This document shows, piece after piece, positions 38,177 through 46,356 of a stretch of DNA of 64,000 bases. How positions within the stretch are numbered: position 1 is the stretch's first letter; each line of letters starts with the position of its first letter. A program made the translations under genes and the position numbers. Under the pieces are notes generated by a model that saw only the letters and a program-made list of their open reading frames with translations, made no database searches and was not told the origin of the DNA. Source of the DNA: Alkalibacillus salilacus (lineage in GTDB: Bacteria; Bacillota; Bacilli; Bacillales; Alkalibacillaceae); the NCBI RefSeq assembly GCF_030812915.1, contig NZ_JAUSTQ010000006.1:1-64000 (forward strand), read 5' to 3'.

Positions 38177-39724
38177 ATGGTACAAGCATATAAGCATGAA
38201 CCTTTTACGGATTTTTCGGTTGAAGAGAACGCTAAAAAACAAGAAGCGGCTCTTCGTCAGGTCGAACAAGAACTTGGAAAAGATTATCCACTTATTATCG
38301 GTGGAGAACGTATTTATACAGATGCGAAAATCACTTCAATTAACCCTAACAACAAAGATGAAGTGGTCGGTACGGTATCAAAAGCAGATAAAGAACTAGC
38401 AGAAAAAGCAATGAACGTTGCGGATGAAACATTTGAATGGTGGCGTAAATCTACTGCACAGATGCGCGCTGATATTTTATTCCGCGCAGCAGCTATCGTT
38501 CGCCGTCGTAAGTATGAATTCAACGCTTGGGCAATTAAAGAGTCTGGTAAAGCGTGGAAAGAAGCAGATGGTGACGTGGCTGAAGGCATTGACTTCTTAG
38601 AATATTATGGACGTCAAATGTTAGAAATCGATAAAGGTGGCGAAGTAAACAGCCGTCCAAGTGAGAATAATCGTTTTGAATATATTCCATTAGGTGTTGG
38701 CCTTGTTGTTTCACCTTGGAACCTACTGTTTGCGATTATGGCTGGTACAACGGTTTCACCAATGGTTACTGGAAACACAGTTCTATTGAAACCAGCTTCT
38801 AACTCACCAGTCATTGCCTATAAGTTCATGGAAGTATTAGAAGAAGCAGGCATGCCATCAGGTGTTGTGAACTACATTCCTGGTAGCGGTAGCGAAGTCG
38901 GTGACCACTTAGTTGAACACCCTAACACACGCTTTGTTAGTTTCACAGGTTCACGTGATGTAGGTGTCGGTATTCATGAAAAAGCAGCAAAAATCCAACC
39001 AGGTCAAAAATGGTTGAAACGTACTGTAATTGAAATGGGTGGTAAGGATACGATTGTGGTTGACAGTGAAGCGGACTTAGAAATAGCTGCTCAGGCTATT
39101 GCTCAATCAGCATTCGACTTCTCAGGACAGAAATGTTCTTCTGGCTCACGTGCCGTTGTTCACCAAGATGTCTATGACCAAGTGCTAGATCGTGTGGCAG
39201 AAATCACAAAAGGACTATCAATCGGTGACACATCGAAAGAGAATTATTATATGGGTGCTGTCATTGACCAAAGCGCTTACGATAAGATTATGAGCTATAT
39301 GGAGATTGGTAAAGAAGAAGGTCGTCTTGTTGTTGGTGGTGACGGTGACGATACAAATGGTTATTACGTCAATCCAACCATTTTTGCGGATTTAGATCCA
39401 AAATCCCGCATGCAACAAGAAGAAATTTTCGGACCAGTTGTTGGCTTCACGAAAGCAACAGACTTTAACGAAGCAATCGATATTGCGAATAACACAGATT
39501 ATGGTTTAACAGGTGCTGTTATTTCTAATAATCGTAACCATATAGAAATTGCCCGCGAAGACTTCCATGTGGGTAACCTTTACTTCAACCGTGGTTGTAC
39601 AGCGGCGATTGTTGGTTATCATCCGTTTGGTGGTTTCGATATGTCTGGTACAGACTCGAAAGCTGGCGGACCTGATTACCTTTACAACTTCATGCAAGCT
39701 AAGACAATGTCTGAAATGCTATAA
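38177..39724 (+). CDS. pruA: L-glutamate gamma-semialdehyde (1-pyrroline-5-carboxylate) dehydrogenase
   Basis: A 515-aa aldehyde dehydrogenase oxidising glutamate semialdehyde to glutamate with NAD+ in proline and arginine breakdown. Family stretches are [16 protein letters not shown] near the N-terminus, the Rossmann motif [13 protein letters not shown], the catalytic Glu in IEMGGKD, the catalytic Cys in [12 protein letters not shown], and [17 protein letters not shown]. Length and these motifs match RocA/PruA of Bacillus. GAGGAGG precedes the ATG. It is monocistronic here; proline dehydrogenase is not adjacent. Confidence 0.95.
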   Translation: MVQAYKHEPFTDFSVEENAKKQEAALRQVEQELGKDYPLIIGGERIYTDAKITSINPNNKDEVVGTVSKADKELAEKAMNVADETFEWWRKSTAQMRADILFRAAAIVRRRKYEFNAWAIKESGKAWKEADGDVAEGIDFLEYYGRQMLEIDKGGEVNSRPSENNRFEYIPLGVGLVVSPWNLLFAIMAGTTVSPMVTGNTVLLKPASNSPVIAYKFMEVLEEAGMPSGVVNYIPGSGSEVGDHLVEHPNTRFVSFTGSRDVGVGIHEKAAKIQPGQKWLKRTVIEMGGKDTIVVDSEADLEIAAQAIAQSAFDFSGQKCSSGSRAVVHQDVYDQVLDRVAEITKGLSIGDTSKENYYMGAVIDQSAYDKIMSYMEIGKEEGRLVVGGDGDDTNGYYVNPTIFADLDPKSRMQQEEIFGPVVGFTKATDFNEAIDIANNTDYGLTGAVISNNRNHIEIAREDFHVGNLYFNRGCTAAIVGYHPFGGFDMSGTDSKAGGPDYLYNFMQAKTMSEML

Positions 39725-39730
39725 AGATAG

Positions 39731-39768
39731 TAAAAACCTCTCAAGGGCGAGCCTTTGAGAGGTTTTTG
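39731..39768 (+). terminator. Terminator of pruA
   Basis: AAAAACCTCTCAAGG pairs with CCTTTGAGAGGTTTTT around GCGAG. Confidence 0.92.
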
Positions 39769-39788
39769 TGCTTAATGCTTCTTCTTTG

Positions 39789-39922
39789 TTGCACCAGAAT
39801 ATGTGATGCTTGCGCCAGATTTGAGAGGTTTTGATTCAATTTTAATAAGTGTTGCGTCAAATTTTAATAGTCTTGCGCCACAATGCAACAAACTTGATGC
39901 AAAAATGAAAATAGTTGCGTTA
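39789..39922 (-). repeat. Degenerate TGACGCAA array (array 5, exact 21-nt period, minus strand)
   Basis: On the plus strand the complement words start every 21 nt: TTGCACCA 39789, TTGCGCCA 39810, TTGATTCA 39831, TTGCGTCA 39852, TTGCGCCA 39873, TTGATGCA 39894, TTGCGTTA 39915. Read on the minus strand this is the same TGACGCAA family as arrays 3 and 4. It occupies the convergent gap between the pruA terminator and the SLAP-domain gene, abutting the latter's stop codon. Confidence 0.87.
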
Positions 39923-39923
39923 T

Positions 39924-40286
39924 TTAGTTAGTACTGATCATGTTTAGTTCAGCATCTTGGTCGATTTCATTTGAATAATCTGTGAAAATAAATGTCCACG
40001 GCATGGAGTAATTAGCATCTATTGCAACAGGCAAAGTAAATGTACCTGTCGCTTGAGTCCCCCACGTCATGGATTGGTCTTTAATTGTCACAGGTTGATC
40101 CGTGCAATTATGAACAAGAGCAGTTACGAGTAAATGATTACGATGATTAAAAGCGTGATTTAATACAGTGAAACTTATTCCTGAGTGATCATCAAACGAA
40201 ATGTTTTCAAATTGCGATTCGATCCATGTTCGGTCCTCTTCGGCAATTGTTTTGTCCCATTTTTCTTCAAATATCAACTGTTGCAT
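39924..40286 (-). CDS. SLAP-domain protein, small
   Basis: A 120-aa protein with the SLAP pattern found in Bacillaceae S-layer-associated proteins: an N-terminal LIFEEKWDKTIAEEDRTWIE helix, VTALVHNCTDQPVTIKDQS and a final PVAIDANYSMPWTFIF. No signal peptide is visible. The exact role is unknown. The ATG at 40286 has AAGGAGTGAT at good spacing; a GTG at 40295 is part of that site. Array 5 begins right after its stop codon. Confidence 0.7.
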   Translation of the reverse strand: MQQLIFEEKWDKTIAEEDRTWIESQFENISFDDHSGISFTVLNHAFNHRNHLLVTALVHNCTDQPVTIKDQSMTWGTQATGTFTLPVAIDANYSMPWTFIFTDYSNEIDQDAELNMISTN

Positions 40287-40385
40287 ATCGATCACTCCTT
40301 ATTACTTGAAATTGTACGCTTGTTGTCACGATTTGTCACGAGCAAGGCCACGTTCTCAAGCTATAATAATCTTGGAGGTGTTCCC

Positions 40386-40838
40386 ATGTCTTTATATGAA
40401 AGTTTAGTCCTTATACATATCATTTCTGCCATTATCGGAATGGGGCCTGGTTTTGTCTTAACACGAGTGACTAAATCAGCGAAAACCTTAGCTGAATTGA
40501 GATATGGCTATCAAGTCAAACGTCAACTGCACTACTTTGTTATGGTAGGTGGGACATTGCTTCTTGTGACAGGTCTTTGGATGGGGGCATTAAATCCATC
40601 GTTATTCGAGCAAGGATGGTATGTCGTCAGTCTCATATTATATTTAATCGCTTTAGCCATGGGACCAACTGTTTTAAAATGGTATTCAAATCCGATCAAA
40701 CAATTGTTATCAGATGCGACAGACGATATGATTCCAGTTGATTATGATCGATTAGCCAAAAGACTATACACAGTTGAATATTTCGAAAACACGCTATTTA
40801 TTGTTATTATAATACTAATGATTACGAAACCATTTTAA
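40386..40838 (+). CDS. DUF2269 membrane protein
   Basis: A 150-aa protein with four membrane helices: SLVLIHIISAIIGMGPGFVL, then FVMVGGTLLLVTGLWMGAL, then VSLILYLIALAMGP, then LFIVIIILMITKPF. The early His and GMGPGF turn match the DUF2269 family of unknown function. TTGGAGGTG precedes ATG 40386; longer versions starting upstream would run into the divergent gene's promoter and were rejected. It is followed by the FAD oxidoreductase after 24 bases, probably in one operon. Confidence 0.82.
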   Translation: MSLYESLVLIHIISAIIGMGPGFVLTRVTKSAKTLAELRYGYQVKRQLHYFVMVGGTLLLVTGLWMGALNPSLFEQGWYVVSLILYLIALAMGPTVLKWYSNPIKQLLSDATDDMIPVDYDRLAKRLYTVEYFENTLFIVIIILMITKPF

Positions 40839-40862
40839 CTGATAAAAGAAGGGAATGAGCTT

Positions 40863-41975
40863 ATGACAACCGTTGTTGTCGGTGGTGGTATATTAGGTGC
40901 TTCAACCGCCTATCATTTAGCAAAAAAAGGTGAAGACGTGACACTAATTGATCGAAAAGATGAAGGTCAAGCGACTGACGCAGCGGCAGGAATCGTTTGC
41001 CCGTGGTTGTCACAACGTCGAAATAAAGCATGGTATGAGCTAGTCAAACGAGGTGCGCGCTACTATCCAGACCTTGTTGACCAATTGCGTGCGAATGGTA
41101 TGCGCAAGACAGGTTACAAACAAGTGGGTACGATTAGTCTACATACCGATGAAAATAAGTTAGATCAAATGGTAGAACGCGCAGAAAAACGGAAAGAAGA
41201 TGCACCAGAAATAGGTGAGATTAAACGATTAAATCCTGATGAAGTGCGCGAGATGTTTCCGCCTATTTCTGAGGAATACGGTGGCGTCTATGTGAGTGGT
41301 GGTGCAAGAGTGGATGGTCGTGCAATGCGCGATGCCCTATTATCAGGTGCGATTCATTACGGTGCGACAATTCGTACAGGTGAAGCAAGACTCATTGCTG
41401 ATGGCAATCAAATTAAACAAGTCGGTATTCAAGGTGAGGTTCTTGAAGCTGATCAAGTTATTGATACAGCGGGTGCGTGGTCGAAACAATTAGTCAAACC
41501 AGTCGGTATTGATTATGAAGTGACACCGCAACGTGCACAAATTGTTCATTTGGATTTAGTCGGGGAAGATACGGGTGACTGGCCAGTTGTTATGCCGCCT
41601 AGTAATGGTTATTTGTTAACATTTGCAGGCGGGCGCATCGTGGCAGGGGCTACAAGAACTGACTACGCAGATTTCGATCATCGCACGACTGCAAGTGCTA
41701 TTCGCGATATCTTAGATAAAGCGCTAACCATTGCCCCCGGCTTAGAAGACGCCTCGATTCTAGAAACTCGTGTTGGTTTTCGCCCTTACACACCAGGTTT
41801 CTTACCAATTATTGGACCGATGCCAGGATATGAAGGATTGTTCGTCGCTAATGGACTTGGCGCAACAGGTCTAACGGCAGGCCCTTATCTCGGGTCAGTC
41901 TTAGCTGATTTGGCATTAGGTGAAGAGATTGATTTAGATTTATCGCAATATGACGTGAGTGAAGCTATCCAATAA
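40863..41975 (+). CDS. FAD-dependent amino acid oxidase/dehydrogenase (DAO family)
   Basis: A 370-aa flavoprotein of the glycine/D-amino acid oxidase superfamily. The dinucleotide-binding GGGILGASTAYHLAKKGEDV starts at residue 7, AAAGIVCPWLSQRRNKAW follows, and the C-terminal GFRPYTPGFLPIIGPMPGYE plus NGLGATGLTAGPYLG completes the FAD site. Substrate unknown; a D- or N-substituted amino acid is likely. Its closest known group is YurR/DadA-like. A ribosome binding site GAAGGGAATG precedes the ATG. A terminator follows. Confidence 0.87.
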   Translation: MTTVVVGGGILGASTAYHLAKKGEDVTLIDRKDEGQATDAAAGIVCPWLSQRRNKAWYELVKRGARYYPDLVDQLRANGMRKTGYKQVGTISLHTDENKLDQMVERAEKRKEDAPEIGEIKRLNPDEVREMFPPISEEYGGVYVSGGARVDGRAMRDALLSGAIHYGATIRTGEARLIADGNQIKQVGIQGEVLEADQVIDTAGAWSKQLVKPVGIDYEVTPQRAQIVHLDLVGEDTGDWPVVMPPSNGYLLTFAGGRIVAGATRTDYADFDHRTTASAIRDILDKALTIAPGLEDASILETRVGFRPYTPGFLPIIGPMPGYEGLFVANGLGATGLTAGPYLGSVLADLALGEEIDLDLSQYDVSEAIQ

Positions 41976-41980
41976 ATATA

Positions 41981-42017
41981 AAAATCGTCGAGTCGAAAAG
42001 GCTTGGCGATTTTTTAT
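41981..42017 (+). terminator. Terminator after the FAD oxidoreductase gene
   Basis: AAAATCGTCGAG pairs imperfectly with CTTGGCGATTTT, followed by TTATG. Confidence 0.7.
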
Positions 42018-42033
42018 GTTAACTTTCCTAACA
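42017..42033 (+). promoter_or_regulatory. TnrA/GlnR box, upstream copy
   Basis: TGTTAACTTTCCTAACA matches the TnrA/GlnR consensus TGTNAN7TNACA exactly. It lies upstream of the -35 box of the glnK-amt promoter, where TnrA usually activates. Confidence 0.85.
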
Positions 42034-42051
42034 TAAAATTCAAAAAACCTC

Positions 42052-42080
42052 TTGATTTTTCTGATTATTAATTATATTAT
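42052..42080 (+). promoter_or_regulatory. Probable promoter of glnK-amt
   Basis: TTGATT (42052-42057), a 17-nt spacer and TATTAT (42075-42080), between the two TnrA/GlnR boxes. Confidence 0.6.
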
Positions 42081-42099
42081 GTATGTTAATAACAATTAG

Positions 42100-42116
42100 T
42101 GTTAAGAAAGTTAACA
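42100..42116 (+). promoter_or_regulatory. TnrA/GlnR box, downstream copy
   Basis: TGTTAAGAAAGTTAACA, a perfect match to TGTNAN7TNACA, lies just after the expected transcription start and 83 bases from the first box. A downstream position usually means repression. Confidence 0.85.
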
Positions 42117-42136
42117 TAAACTTAAGGAGGTCTTTT

Positions 42137-42478
42137 ATGAAGAAGCTAGAAGCAATCATTCGCCCAGAAAAATTCCAAGAACTACGTGAAGAGCTTGATC
42201 AACATGGTGTTAAGGGTATGACGATTTCAGAAGTGGCTGGTTGTGGTCAGCAGAAAGGTCAGAAAGGGGTGTTTCGAGGAAATAAATATGAAATAAAACT
42301 GTATCCTAAAGTGAAAGTTGAATTAGTTGTTGATAATGATGATGTAGATGTTACGGCTAACATCATTTCCAGAACTTGTTCAACGGATCAGGTGGGTGAT
42401 GGCAAGATATTTGTTTCAGCTGTTGAAGATGTTTATCGGATTCGAACAGGTGAGACGGGCAAGGAAGCATTACAATAA
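42137..42478 (+). CDS. glnK: PII nitrogen regulatory protein
   Basis: A 113-aa PII signal protein that binds ATP/ADP and 2-oxoglutarate and controls the ammonium channel. Family stretches are MKKLEAIIRPEKFQELREEL, the T-loop GCGQQKGQKGVFRGNKYE and the C-terminal GDGKIFVSAVEDVYRIRTGE. Tyr51, the uridylylation residue of enteric PII, is kept; residue 46 is Phe instead of Tyr. AAGGAGG precedes the ATG at 42137. It lies 16 bases before amt. Two TnrA/GlnR boxes indicate nitrogen control. In B. subtilis the order is reversed (amtB-glnK). Confidence 0.95.
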   Translation: MKKLEAIIRPEKFQELREELDQHGVKGMTISEVAGCGQQKGQKGVFRGNKYEIKLYPKVKVELVVDNDDVDVTANIISRTCSTDQVGDGKIFVSAVEDVYRIRTGETGKEALQ

Positions 42479-42494
42479 AGGGGAGGAATGCGAG

Positions 42495-43874
42495 ATGATT
42501 AAGAAAATTAGTTTAATTTTAATGGTATTACTATTAATTCCAAGCATGACCACATTTGCGACAACTAGCCAAGAGTTGGCACCAATTGTTGATTCGATTG
42601 ATATGGCGTGGATGATGTTAGGAGCTTTTCTTGTATTCTTTATGCACGCAGGCTTTGCGATGGTGGAAACAGGGTTTACGCGTTCAAAAAATGCTTTAAA
42701 TATTTTAATGAAGAATATGATGACCATATCAATTGCATCGGTTTTATACTTCTTAGTTGGATATGGTTTAATGTTTGGTGATACGTTAGGTGGATTCATA
42801 GGAACATCTGGATTTTTATTGCAAGGACATACTGATCAAATTGGATTCTTTGTGTTCCAAGCGATGTTTGCAGCTACGTGTGCGACGATTATTTCAGGTT
42901 CTGTAGCAGAACGCATGAAATTAAGTTCTTATTTGATGTTAACGCTATTTATGACAGGGGTTATTTATCCTGTTGTGGGTCACTGGATTTGGGGTGACGG
43001 TTGGTTAGCTGATTTAGGCTTTGTCGACTTCGCTGGCTCATCTGTTGTTCATTTAACTGGTGCAGTAGGTGGTTTGATGACTGTATTAGTATTAGGTCCT
43101 CGAATTGGCAAATATGCTAAAGGTAAAGTGAACGTGATTCCTGGGCATAGTATACCAATTGGGGCGTTAGGTGTGTTTATTTTATGGTTTGGTTGGTTCG
43201 GATTTAATGGTGGAAGTACATTAGCGGCAGACACAAGTTTAGTACCTTCTGTCATTGCGACAACATTACTTTCGGCATCGGCTGGTGTTGTAGCTTCAGG
43301 GTTCTATTCTTATATGAAATTTAAAACCATGGATGCCACGTTAACGTTAAATGGTGCTTTAGCTGGTTTAGTTGGTATTACGGCAGGGACGGCAAATGTT
43401 TCGCCTATAGGAGCGATTGTTATTGGGTTTATTGCAGGTATTATTTTAGTTGAAGCGGTTCAGTTCTTTGATCGCATTCTGAAAATTGATGATCCTGTTG
43501 GTGCTATTACTGTTCATGGTATTTGTGGAATATGGGGGACATTAGCTGTTGGATTGTTTGCAGTAGAAGGTGGCTTGTTTTATTCCGGAAGTGTTGCATT
43601 GCTGACGACACAACTTATAGGTGTACTAAGTGTCATTCTATGGACATCTATCGCGACAGGAACCGCGTTGTATGCTGTTACACGTTTAGGCGCTATACGA
43701 GTTTCTCGCGAGGAAGAAGTTACAGGTTTGGATTTTTCAGAGCATGGATCATCAGCCTATGAAGCTACCAATAGTATCTATAATGAAAATCTGGAAGTGT
43801 CTCATGAGTTTGGTGTTGGGTTATTGAAGCGGTTAGATGGGATCGAACATAAACGGACGGAAACAAGTCAGTAA
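42495..43874 (+). CDS. amt: Ammonium transporter Amt
   Basis: A 459-aa Amt/MEP/Rh channel with a cleavable-type signal peptide (IKKISLILMVLLLIPS) and eleven further membrane helices. Characteristic stretches are MLGAFLVFFMHAGFAMVETG, GHWIWGDGWLADLGFVDFAG with SSVVHLTGAVGG, WFGWFGFNGGS and GAITVHGICGIWGTLAVGLF; the last holds the pore His. A cytosolic tail of about 60 residues follows. AGGGGAGGAATG precedes ATG 42495. Co-transcribed with glnK and therefore gated and regulated with it. Confidence 0.96.
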   Translation: MIKKISLILMVLLLIPSMTTFATTSQELAPIVDSIDMAWMMLGAFLVFFMHAGFAMVETGFTRSKNALNILMKNMMTISIASVLYFLVGYGLMFGDTLGGFIGTSGFLLQGHTDQIGFFVFQAMFAATCATIISGSVAERMKLSSYLMLTLFMTGVIYPVVGHWIWGDGWLADLGFVDFAGSSVVHLTGAVGGLMTVLVLGPRIGKYAKGKVNVIPGHSIPIGALGVFILWFGWFGFNGGSTLAADTSLVPSVIATTLLSASAGVVASGFYSYMKFKTMDATLTLNGALAGLVGITAGTANVSPIGAIVIGFIAGIILVEAVQFFDRILKIDDPVGAITVHGICGIWGTLAVGLFAVEGGLFYSGSVALLTTQLIGVLSVILWTSIATGTALYAVTRLGAIRVSREEEVTGLDFSEHGSSAYEATNSIYNENLEVSHEFGVGLLKRLDGIEHKRTETSQ

Positions 43875-43944
43875 CAGATCTATTGTATGAGAAAGGTTAG
43901 AGCCATGTCGTTAGTGATCAGATTATAGAAGCTTATTAATGATG

Positions 43945-43995
43945 TAACCCCCAACTTATTCAAAGATACTTCTGAATAAATTGGGGGTTTACTTT
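43945..43995 (+). terminator. Terminator of glnK-amt
   Basis: AACCCCCAACTTATTCA pairs with TGAATAAATTGGGGGTT, followed by TACTTTG. Confidence 0.85.
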
Positions 43996-44034
43996 GTTGG
44001 CCTTTAAAGTAGAAACAACTCTATTGGGTTGATA

Positions 44035-44469
44035 TTATTGTTCTTGTGATTCTTCCCACATAGCTGCGCGTTCTTCAAAGGTCGTTTCTTCATGCACTTC
44101 ATGTAACATCCATACATAACCAAAAGGATCCATGAAAATCGCATTGGATATGCCCATATCAGCCATTTCTGTCACTGGTTGGATTTCGGTACATTCTTGA
44201 TCCATTGCAAATTGATAGGTCTTATTGATATCATCAACAGTTACATTGACCCAACTCGTCTTAGGGTCCTCAGGTGTTGGTGCTATTAAATACGCCTCGC
44301 GATTTTCATCTAATAAATGAAACTGCATATTGTATAATGTGAATAAGACTTCATTTTGCCCTTTGGGTAAGTTGGTTGCTTTAATTTCTTCCAAGTCAAA
44401 CACGTATTCATATACTTTCAAAGCTTCTAAACTGTCGCTTACAACCATATCTAATTCAATACTGCCCAT
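44035..44469 (-). CDS. VOC-family protein (PhnB-like)
   Basis: A 144-aa vicinal-oxygen-chelate fold protein: ELDMVVSDSLEALKVYEYVF, NEVLFTLYNMQFHLLDE and the C-terminal ISNAIFMDPFGYVWMLHEV. The family includes glyoxalases and antibiotic-binding proteins; no substrate can be assigned. The ATG at 44469 follows AGAGGTGAAT; a longer version beginning MNTYRGECF is less likely. Monocistronic. Confidence 0.83.
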   Translation of the reverse strand: MGSIELDMVVSDSLEALKVYEYVFDLEEIKATNLPKGQNEVLFTLYNMQFHLLDENREAYLIAPTPEDPKTSWVNVTVDDINKTYQFAMDQECTEIQPVTEMADMGISNAIFMDPFGYVWMLHEVHEETTFEERAAMWEESQEQ

Positions 44470-44544
44470 AAAACATTCACCTCTGTATGTGTTCAAATTT
44501 ATCTACTAGTTACTATTTCGTGGTTAATCTATTTTATCCTGCTA

Positions 44545-45222
44545 TTATGTTGATGAATCCTTCAGTTGTACATCGTGATATGTGTAAAATGCTCCTTCTA
44601 TGACTGTGTTACTTAGTTGAACAGGTAAGGATTGATGAAATAGAGGACCATCTACAACAAGTGTATGAAATTCTCCGTTTTCACCACAAGGGTCAATTGA
44701 ATCTGGAAGTGCTTGTAATGTTTCGTGATCTAATCGTGCTCCTAAGAAGTCGTTAGGAACTCTGTTTGGATCAATGGTGGTGATCCATGTTTCAAAGCCT
44801 AATGACAAAAATTCATTGATTAAGATTGTGGTTGATTGTTGCCAAAGTGGAAAGATTGCGTCGAGTTGCAAGTTTTTTAATTGACTCTCCCGAAAAGCGC
44901 GCACATCAGCTAAGTTAATATCCCCATAAACGATATGAGTGACCCCGTCTTGCTCAGCTTTTCTCAAACCATCATACATTCGCTCATTATACTCATCGTT
45001 TGACGGTGTTGAAGGGATGTAGATTTTCTGTAGTGGAAGTCCAAGTGCGTCGGCTTGTAAACTCATTAAAGATTCCTTAGTTTCATGAACACTTGTGCGA
45101 CGGTTGTTCTCATCAATTGTGGCGATTAAACGGTCCACGATGACATCGTTCTTATTCAACATGTGGTACAAAGCTAACATCGAATCCTTTCCACCACTAT
45201 GGGATACGGCTACACGTTTCAT
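44545..45222 (-). CDS. Dph6-related ATP pyrophosphatase
   Basis: A 225-aa PP-loop protein. The ATP-binding SGGKDS lies at residues 9-14, followed by MLALYHML. VYGDINLADVRAFRESQL and FPLWQQSTTILINEF are typical of the diphthine-ammonia ligase-like family. Bacteria have no diphthamide, so the true reaction is unknown; an amidation or tRNA-type modification has been proposed for the group. It stands alone on the minus strand with its ATG just after the AT-rich upstream region. Confidence 0.85.
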   Translation of the reverse strand: MKRVAVSHSGGKDSMLALYHMLNKNDVIVDRLIATIDENNRRTSVHETKESLMSLQADALGLPLQKIYIPSTPSNDEYNERMYDGLRKAEQDGVTHIVYGDINLADVRAFRESQLKNLQLDAIFPLWQQSTTILINEFLSLGFETWITTIDPNRVPNDFLGARLDHETLQALPDSIDPCGENGEFHTLVVDGPLFHQSLPVQLSNTVIEGAFYTYHDVQLKDSST

Positions 45223-45368
45223 ATTATAATCCGCCTTTATTCAAAGAGTATAAGTTCTATTTTAGTATAAAATTATTGAATTTTCATTCATTTATATGTC
45301 TCAATCATGTAAAATAAAGTAATCAGAAGAATGATTATTGTTTAATGTGTAGGTGGGGGAGTGAGGTT

Positions 45369-46307
45369 GTGAAGCGAGCTATATTATGGAGTGTAATAGT
45401 TGCCATCACACTGATTATAGGCTGTCAATCGGATGAGGCTGTGGAGGTTGACGATGTAGAGGTTCCTGAACAGAGTGAAGGGTTTTTCTGGGAAGCAGAA
45501 CATGATGGGAACCAGATTTACTTCTTAGGTACAGTTCATATTGGGGTGGAGGAAATGTATCCACTTAGAGATGAAATCGAGGATGCAATGGATCATACGG
45601 ATTTGTTGTTAACGGAGATTGATAATAGTTCTGAAGCAAATAGGCAAGCATTGATGGCAGCACAAAGACCACATATGCGATTGCCAGCTGGACAGAAATT
45701 AGACGAGCATATTGATGCTGAGTACCATGATGAGTTAGAAGATGTAACAGAATACCCAGGGGTTGAGTATGAAATGGTGAATCAATTTCAGCCTTGGGTA
45801 GTGGAAGATTTATATAACGAGCTGATGATTATGGAGTCAGACTACGATTATAATCTCGGTGTCGAGAATTATTTATATGGCAATGTGTTAGATGATCGAA
45901 CCGATTCGATCGCTTTGGAAAATTACGAAGAACGTCTAACGTCTGTGCGGGCACGTGATTTGGATTATCAGACGTATGTGTTAGAACAAGTGTTTAAACA
46001 AAATGAAGAAGTGGATTCTGAGGAGATGTTAGAGCGATCTGTAACAGCTTTTCGGGCTGGTGAAGAAGAGTTGCTTGATTATGAACGTGTCGTGCCAAAA
46101 GACGTTGATAACCCTGAACATGAGGAAACATATTTAAATGAATTATTGTTTAAACGTGATGAAAAGATGGCTGATCGTATTGATGAGATTGTAACGGAGC
46201 GTGATAATGAAACAATCATGGTTGCGGTCGGTTCGATGCATTTCTTTGGTGAGGATAATATAAGGTCGTTGTTAGAAGATAAGGGATATGAAATCGAAAG
46301 ACGATAA
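45369..46307 (+). CDS. TraB/GumN-family lipoprotein
   Basis: A 312-aa lipoprotein with lipobox LIIGC (Cys19), a short acidic linker and a TraB/GumN (erythromycin-esterase-like, TIKI) domain: NQIYFLGTVHIGVEEMYPL holds the first conserved GxxH motif, VAVGSMHFFGED the second. Such proteins are predicted metalloproteases; the first family motif and terminal GSMHF are intact. The start is GTG 45369 with GGGGGAG upstream. Acts outside the membrane; substrate unknown. Confidence 0.85.
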   Translation: MKRAILWSVIVAITLIIGCQSDEAVEVDDVEVPEQSEGFFWEAEHDGNQIYFLGTVHIGVEEMYPLRDEIEDAMDHTDLLLTEIDNSSEANRQALMAAQRPHMRLPAGQKLDEHIDAEYHDELEDVTEYPGVEYEMVNQFQPWVVEDLYNELMIMESDYDYNLGVENYLYGNVLDDRTDSIALENYEERLTSVRARDLDYQTYVLEQVFKQNEEVDSEEMLERSVTAFRAGEEELLDYERVVPKDVDNPEHEETYLNELLFKRDEKMADRIDEIVTERDNETIMVAVGSMHFFGEDNIRSLLEDKGYEIERR

Positions 46308-46308
46308 A

Positions 46309-46356
46309 ATAACACGCCTAACTTGGCTATTTGCTCAAGTAGGCGTGTTAATTTAT
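46309..46356. terminator. Bidirectional terminator between the TraB-like gene and pepF
   Basis: AACACGCCTAACTTG pairs with CAAGTAGGCGTGTT around a 10-nt loop, with T-rich flanks on both strands. Confidence 0.85.

Noticed and set aside
42137-42478. Loss of the PII uridylylation tyrosine
   Set aside because: On counting, Tyr51 is retained; only the neighbouring residue 46 is Phe, so no loss of the site can be claimed.
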